A stretch of 64,000 nucleotides of DNA from contig JAKVON010000007.1 of assembly GCA_022482785.1 (NCBI GenBank), forward strand, positions 1-64,000. Direction: 5' to 3'. The notes under the pieces are model-generated. The model was given only the letters and a program-made list of their open reading frames with translations. It was not told the DNA's origin and did not search any database. This document shows positions 60,497 through 64,000 of the stretch, in pieces. Numbering within the stretch: the stretch's first letter is position 1; the number at the start of each line of letters is the position of its first letter. Both the position numbers and the translations under genes were made by a program. This stretch comes from Atopobiaceae bacterium (GTDB lineage: Bacteria; Actinomycetota; Coriobacteriia; Coriobacteriales; Atopobiaceae).

Positions 60497-61627
60497 CTAG
60501 AGAATCTCGACCCTTCCGTCCTTCACGGTGAGGCCGACGCTGCCCGAGAGGAGGTTCTCGAGCTTCGACCCGAGCAGGTCGTGACGCCACCCCGAGGAGA
60601 GGCGGGAGGCCTTCCTGTCGACGATGAAGTCATGGAGGTCGTCGCGCGTCGCGATGAGCTGAATCGCGACGCCGGACTCGTCGGAGACGAGCCTGAGCAT
60701 GGCGTACATGAGGTCCATGACGCTCTCGACCTCCGGAGAGGGCTTCGCGTGGTGCTCCATCCTCGGCAGGGCGTCAGGCGGGCACGAGGCGCCCTTGGCG
60801 ACCGCACGGGCGATCGACTCGCAGTCCCTCTGAGATATCTGCTCGGTGCCACGAATCCGGCGCAGCCTCTCGACGGTGCCTGGCGCCCGGCGGCACACCT
60901 CCACGATGACCTCGTCGGAAAGGACCCACTTGCGCGGGATGTCGCGGTTTGCCGCCTTGGTCTCGCGCCATGCGCACACCTCGCGCGCGATTGCCAGCTG
61001 CTTGCGCGTGAGGGAGCTCGAGCGCTTGAGGTGCTCGAACGCACGAGACGGCTCGTGACGGTAGCGGGCCGGGTCGACGAGGCAGGCGAGCTCCGGCTCC
61101 AGCCAGGAGAGCCTGTCTCTCGCCACGAGCTCCCGCATCATGTCCCGGTAGATGCCGGGGAGGTAGCGGACGTCATCCTCGGCGTACTCGAGCTGCTTCT
61201 CGTCGAGCGGGCGACGTGACCAGTCGGTCAGCGACTCGGCCTTTGGCAGGTGCACGCCCGTGTACGCCTCAACGAGGGGCCCATAGCCCAGCTGCATGCG
61301 ACGGCCCAGGAAGGCAGCCGCAAGCTGCGTGTCGAAGACGGGATGGGGGAAGACGCCGAGCGTGCCGCCGATGACCTCGAGGTCCTGGCTGCATGCATGG
61401 AAGACCTTCGTGATCGAGTCGTCGCCGAGGAGGGCCTCGAGGGGAGCGAGGTCCTCGATCGCAAGGGGGTCGACGGCGGCTATCTCCGCCTCCGTGGAGA
61501 GTTGGATGAGGCAGAGCTTGGGATAGAACGTGCGCTCGCGGAGGAACTCGGTGTCGACCGCAAGGACCTTTGCGTCGGCCGCCCGCTCGCAGAACGAGGC
61601 GAGGGTGGTGCTGTCGGAGATGAACAC
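60497..61627 (-). CDS. rnd: Ribonuclease D
   Basis: 3'-5' exoribonuclease of 376 residues that trims tRNA and other small RNA precursors. The DEDD active site is seen: AVDTEFLRERTFYPKLCLIQ (Asp and Glu), HACSQDLEVI (Asp), and YAEDDVRYLPGIY (Tyr and Asp). HRDC-like domains follow (residues about 205-375). GTG 61627 (MFISDSTTLASF) is preferred, because AGAAAGG lies just upstream; an ATG nine codons earlier lacks a ribosome site. Confidence 0.93.
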   Translation of the reverse strand: MFISDSTTLASFCERAADAKVLAVDTEFLRERTFYPKLCLIQLSTEAEIAAVDPLAIEDLAPLEALLGDDSITKVFHACSQDLEVIGGTLGVFPHPVFDTQLAAAFLGRRMQLGYGPLVEAYTGVHLPKAESLTDWSRRPLDEKQLEYAEDDVRYLPGIYRDMMRELVARDRLSWLEPELACLVDPARYRHEPSRAFEHLKRSSSLTRKQLAIAREVCAWRETKAANRDIPRKWVLSDEVIVEVCRRAPGTVERLRRIRGTEQISQRDCESIARAVAKGASCPPDALPRMEHHAKPSPEVESVMDLMYAMLRLVSDESGVAIQLIATRDDLHDFIVDRKASRLSSGWRHDLLGSKLENLLSGSVGLTVKDGRVEIL

Positions 61628-61698
61628 GCGATGCCTTTCTGTTCCGCTCCCCATCGGGAACGGCTACCATGCGTACAGGAGGAAAACGTAATCCGAAT

Positions 61699-61717
61699 GA
61701 CAATGATAGCCATTGCC
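61699..61717. promoter_or_regulatory. Fur-box-like palindrome upstream of the lipid kinase gene
   Basis: GACAATGATAGCCATTGCC matches 14 of 19 positions of the Fur consensus GATAATGATAATCATTATC and has perfect CAATG/CATTG arms. It lies 37 bp before the lipid kinase start in the region shared with rnd. The match is by eye; binding is untested. Confidence 0.4.
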
Positions 61718-61754
61718 ACCAGAACGCACATGCCTTCGAGGGAAGGTGAGAGAC

Positions 61755-62723
61755 ATGCGGTTCCTCATCGTGCACAACGCCAAGGCGGGATTCGGCTCGG
61801 ACGCCATCTTCGCGTTCGAGCGAGCCCTGCTCAAGGGTGGTGACGAGTGCGTCATGCGCGTCATCGGCGACACCCTCCCGAGCCTCGACGCGCTCTCCGA
61901 CGCAGAGGACTTCGACCGCGTCATCGTCTCCGGCGGGGACGGGACGGAGACCTCCATGCTCTACCAGCTCCGCAACAGGGCCGTCCGCACCTGCATCTTC
62001 CCCTCCGGAACGGCCAACCTCCTGTTCGCCAACCTCGGGAACGCACCCGAGCCCTCCGCCATCGCCCGTGCCTGCAGGGCAGGCCGGACGGCCCTGTGCG
62101 ACCTCGGCGAGATCTCCTGGACCGACAGGCAGGGAGAACGCAGAACCAGGGGATTCTCCCTCATGTCCGGGACGGGATACGACGCGGACATCATGCGTGC
62201 GGCCCTCCCCAACAAGCAGGCGATGGGCGAGGCCGCCTACTTCTTCGCGGCGCTCACGAACCCGAGGCCCACCGTCCTCTCGTTCAGGATCAAGGTCGAC
62301 GGCAAGTCCTACGAGAGGAACGGCATAGCCTGCCTGGTCGCCAACAACGCGATGATGCAGGGGGACATCGAGATCGTCCCTGACAGCAGGATGGACGACG
62401 GCCTCCTCGACGTGATCGTCCTCGAGACCTCCGACGCCGCCCAGCTCCTGCGACCTCTCGCCGCCGGGATCCTCGACCCGAGCGGGCACAGCGTGGGGAG
62501 GCCCTTCATAGAGAACTTCCAGGGAAGGCACGTGAAGGTCGCGACGTCGACGCCAGTGCCCATGCAGATTGACGGCGAGGTCATCTCGAGCCAGATAAAC
62601 TCCTACGAGGCAAGGGTCCTCGAGCGCGCGAACGAGCTCATCGTCGACAGGATGAGCCGATACGCCAAGGACGGAGAGGAGACTCGGGAGGAGACCGGCG
62701 AGATGGCCTTCCCGGACGCTTAG
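61755..62723 (+). CDS. Diacylglycerol kinase-like lipid kinase
   Basis: Protein of 322 residues in the DAGK catalytic family (DgkB/YegS-like), which phosphorylates diacylglycerol or related lipids. The nucleotide loop is VIVSGGDGTETSMLY with GGDGT, followed by FPSGTANLLFANL (the GTxNxxA motif) and DGLLDVIVLE. There are no membrane helices. ATG 61755 has GGAAGGTGAG upstream. It ends 3 bp from the convergent rmlA. Possible role in recycling diacylglycerol from glycolipid or teichoic-acid-like polymer synthesis is inferred. Confidence 0.9.
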   Translation: MRFLIVHNAKAGFGSDAIFAFERALLKGGDECVMRVIGDTLPSLDALSDAEDFDRVIVSGGDGTETSMLYQLRNRAVRTCIFPSGTANLLFANLGNAPEPSAIARACRAGRTALCDLGEISWTDRQGERRTRGFSLMSGTGYDADIMRAALPNKQAMGEAAYFFAALTNPRPTVLSFRIKVDGKSYERNGIACLVANNAMMQGDIEIVPDSRMDDGLLDVIVLETSDAAQLLRPLAAGILDPSGHSVGRPFIENFQGRHVKVATSTPVPMQIDGEVISSQINSYEARVLERANELIVDRMSRYAKDGEETREETGEMAFPDA

Positions 62724-62726
62724 CGC

Positions 62727-63599
62727 CTAGTCGAGCGCTCCGGCTATCCGAAGGAGGTACTGGCCATAGTCGGATTTCCTCACGCGGTTTCCCGCCTCGA
62801 CGAGGGCATCCCGGCCGATCCAGCCGTTTCGGTAGCTTATCTCCTCGAGGGCGGAGATCTTTATGCCCGTGCGGTTCTCGATGACCTTGATGAACTCGCC
62901 GGCCTCGAAGAGGCTGTTCACGGTGCCCGTGTCGAACCAGGCGAATCCCCTTCCGAGGCTCTCGACGCTGAGCTGGCCCTTTTCAAGGTAGATGCGGTTG
63001 AGGTCGGTGATCTCGAGCTCGCCGCGGGCCGAGGGCTTGAGTCCCTTGGCATACTCCACGACCTTGTCGTCATAGAAGTAAAGCCCCGTGACGCAGAAGT
63101 CGCTCTTGGGATGCTCGGGCTTCTCCTCGATCGAGATGGCCTTGCCGTTCTCGTCGAACTCGACGATGCCGAACCTCTCGGGGTCGTCGACCTGATAGCC
63201 GAAGACCGTCGCGCCCTCGACGCGCGCGGCGGCCGCCTTGAGCATCCTGTCGAAGCCGTGCCCATAGAAGATGTTGTCGCCAAGAACGAGGGCGCACGCA
63301 TCCCCGGCGATGAAGTCCTCGCCGAGGATGAACGCCTGGGCAAGCCCGTCCGGCGACGGCTGCTCCTTGTAGCTCAGATTAAGGCCAAGCTTGCTGCCGT
63401 CGCCGAACAGGCGCTCGAAGTTGGGGAGGTCGTCAGGGGTCGAGATGATGAGGATATCCCTGATGCCGGCCCTCATGAGGGTGGAGAGGGAGTAGTAGAT
63501 CATCGGCTTGTCATAGACCGGAAGCAACTGCTTCGACGTCACCAGTGTGATGGGGTGAAGACGCGTGCCCGATCCGCCCGCAAGTACGATACCTTTCAT
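62727..63599 (-). CDS. rmlA: Glucose-1-phosphate thymidylyltransferase
   Basis: Makes dTDP-glucose from glucose 1-phosphate and dTTP, first step toward dTDP-rhamnose. The 290-residue protein starts [24 protein letters not shown], has [17 protein letters not shown], and [14 protein letters not shown] (metal-binding Asp). It also has [20 protein letters not shown] and [17 protein letters not shown]. The length and motifs are those of RmlA. None of rmlB, rmlC or rmlD is in the window. With glf it points to a rhamnose- and galactofuranose-bearing surface polymer. Confidence 0.95.
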   Translation of the reverse strand: MKGIVLAGGSGTRLHPITLVTSKQLLPVYDKPMIYYSLSTLMRAGIRDILIISTPDDLPNFERLFGDGSKLGLNLSYKEQPSPDGLAQAFILGEDFIAGDACALVLGDNIFYGHGFDRMLKAAAARVEGATVFGYQVDDPERFGIVEFDENGKAISIEEKPEHPKSDFCVTGLYFYDDKVVEYAKGLKPSARGELEITDLNRIYLEKGQLSVESLGRGFAWFDTGTVNSLFEAGEFIKVIENRTGIKISALEEISYRNGWIGRDALVEAGNRVRKSDYGQYLLRIAGALD

Positions 63600-63646
63600 G
63601 GCCCGACCTCCACGACGAGAAACTGTTGCTTCGAGTATATCCCAAC

Positions 63647-64000
63647 CTACTTCATGATCTTCCGATACAGCTCGATGACCTCGGACTTGGTCGCGTCACG
63701 CGGGTTGCCGGGGCAGCAGGCGTCGGCGAGCGCGTCGTCCGCGAGGCGGCTCAGGTCCTCCTCCTTGAGGGCGTCGACCACCTTGGGGATGCCCACGTCC
63801 TCGCCGAGCTTCGCCACGGCCTCGCAGGCGGCCCTCCTGGCCTCCTCGATGTCCATGCCGTCGGTGCCCTCGACGCCCATGGCCTTCGCGACGGCCCTCA
63901 GGCGCTCGCCCGTGCAGGGGGCGTTGTACTCCATGACCAGCGGGAGCATCATGGCGCAGGCCACGCCGTGGGGCGTGTCGTAGTTGGCGCCCAGGGTGTG
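63647..64000 (-). CDS. Iron-containing alcohol dehydrogenase, C-terminal part
   Basis: Last 118 codons of a group III alcohol dehydrogenase; the N terminus lies beyond the right edge. The visible start [20 protein letters not shown] contains two His of the metal site pattern HxxxxxxxxxxH found in this family (for example FucO lactaldehyde reductase and 1,3-propanediol dehydrogenase). The rest is the helical domain with [16 protein letters not shown] and [22 protein letters not shown], the standard end. Substrate cannot be assigned from this fragment. Confidence 0.92.
   Translation of the reverse strand, partial: HTLGANYDTPHGVACAMMLPLVMEYNAPCTGERLRAVAKAMGVEGTDGMDIEEARRAACEAVAKLGEDVGIPKVVDALKEEDLSRLADDALADACCPGNPRDATKSEVIELYRKIMK

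Noticed and set aside
62727-63599. Start of a full dTDP-rhamnose operon
   Set aside because: The flanking genes are a lipid kinase and an alcohol dehydrogenase; no rmlB, rmlC or rmlD is in the window.

Overview
The window is a GC-rich, gene-dense stretch of a bacterial chromosome. Starts are ATG, GTG and TTG behind GGAGG-type ribosome sites, genes often overlap by a few bases, and no gene-free stretch exceeds about 280 bp. Gene content suggests a fermentative anaerobic actinobacterium, most likely class Coriobacteriia (Olsenella/Atopobium-like). It includes a class III (oxygen-sensitive) ribonucleotide reductase, phosphotransacetylase and acetate kinase, acetolactate decarboxylase, ATP-dependent PEP carboxykinase, an arginine deiminase pair, PTS components and a UDP-galactopyranose mutase. 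The class assignment is an inference from gene content. I found no rRNA, CRISPR array, insertion sequence or prophage gene.

Layout. Positions 1-5142 (minus strand) carry the rod-shape operon mreB-mreC-mreD-mrdA-rodA. Positions 5284-13485 (minus) hold a TPR membrane protein, a cyclophilin, a zinc-ribbon membrane protein, aconitase and a P-type cation ATPase, preceded by tRNA-Arg(CCG). A large GT-C-like membrane protein (13643-15781) is divergent from the aromatic block at 15936-24873. That block reads DAHP synthase, tyrA, aroB, aroA, aroC, pheA, a fused aroE-aroK, and a type II dehydroquinase fused to a PTS EIIB domain. It supplies all seven steps to chorismate, plus the branches toward prephenate, phenylpyruvate and hydroxyphenylpyruvate. 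Positions 24886-29959 carry acetolactate decarboxylase, thpR, a J-domain membrane protein, and a three-gene plus-strand set (membrane protein, AlbA_2 protein, YgjP-like peptidase). Positions 29938-33631 (minus) carry nrdD-nrdG and a PTS EIIB-EIIA pair with no adjacent EIIC.

Positions 33887-43567 carry trpS (frameshifted as given), arcA-arcB, ppk1, an RlmD-type methyltransferase, maf, a P1-family peptidase (also frameshifted) and a DJ-1 protein. A 99-bp element with perfect 21-bp inverted arms follows. Positions 43721-45973 hold a family 2 glycosyltransferase and glf, pointing to a galactofuranose-containing surface polymer. Positions 46186-47847 hold pta and a small membrane protein. Positions 48065-52204 encode a wall-anchored protein with about seven Cna-B repeats. 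The right end holds pckA, a mutarotase-like protein, a HAD-NUDIX fusion, ackA, a HIT protein, xseA-xseB, a YugP-type peptidase, RNase D, a lipid kinase, rmlA and the end of an iron-containing alcohol dehydrogenase.

The strongest candidate for something undescribed is the EIIB-AroQ fusion. A PTS phospho-acceptor domain that keeps its cysteine is joined to the third enzyme of the shikimate pathway, next to the rest of that pathway. Other points of interest are the HAD-NUDIX fusion, the EIIA/EIIB pair without a channel, the two single-base frameshifts, the 99-bp inverted-repeat element, NrdR-like boxes before nrdD, a Fur-like box at 61699 and a recurring extended -10 promoter form.
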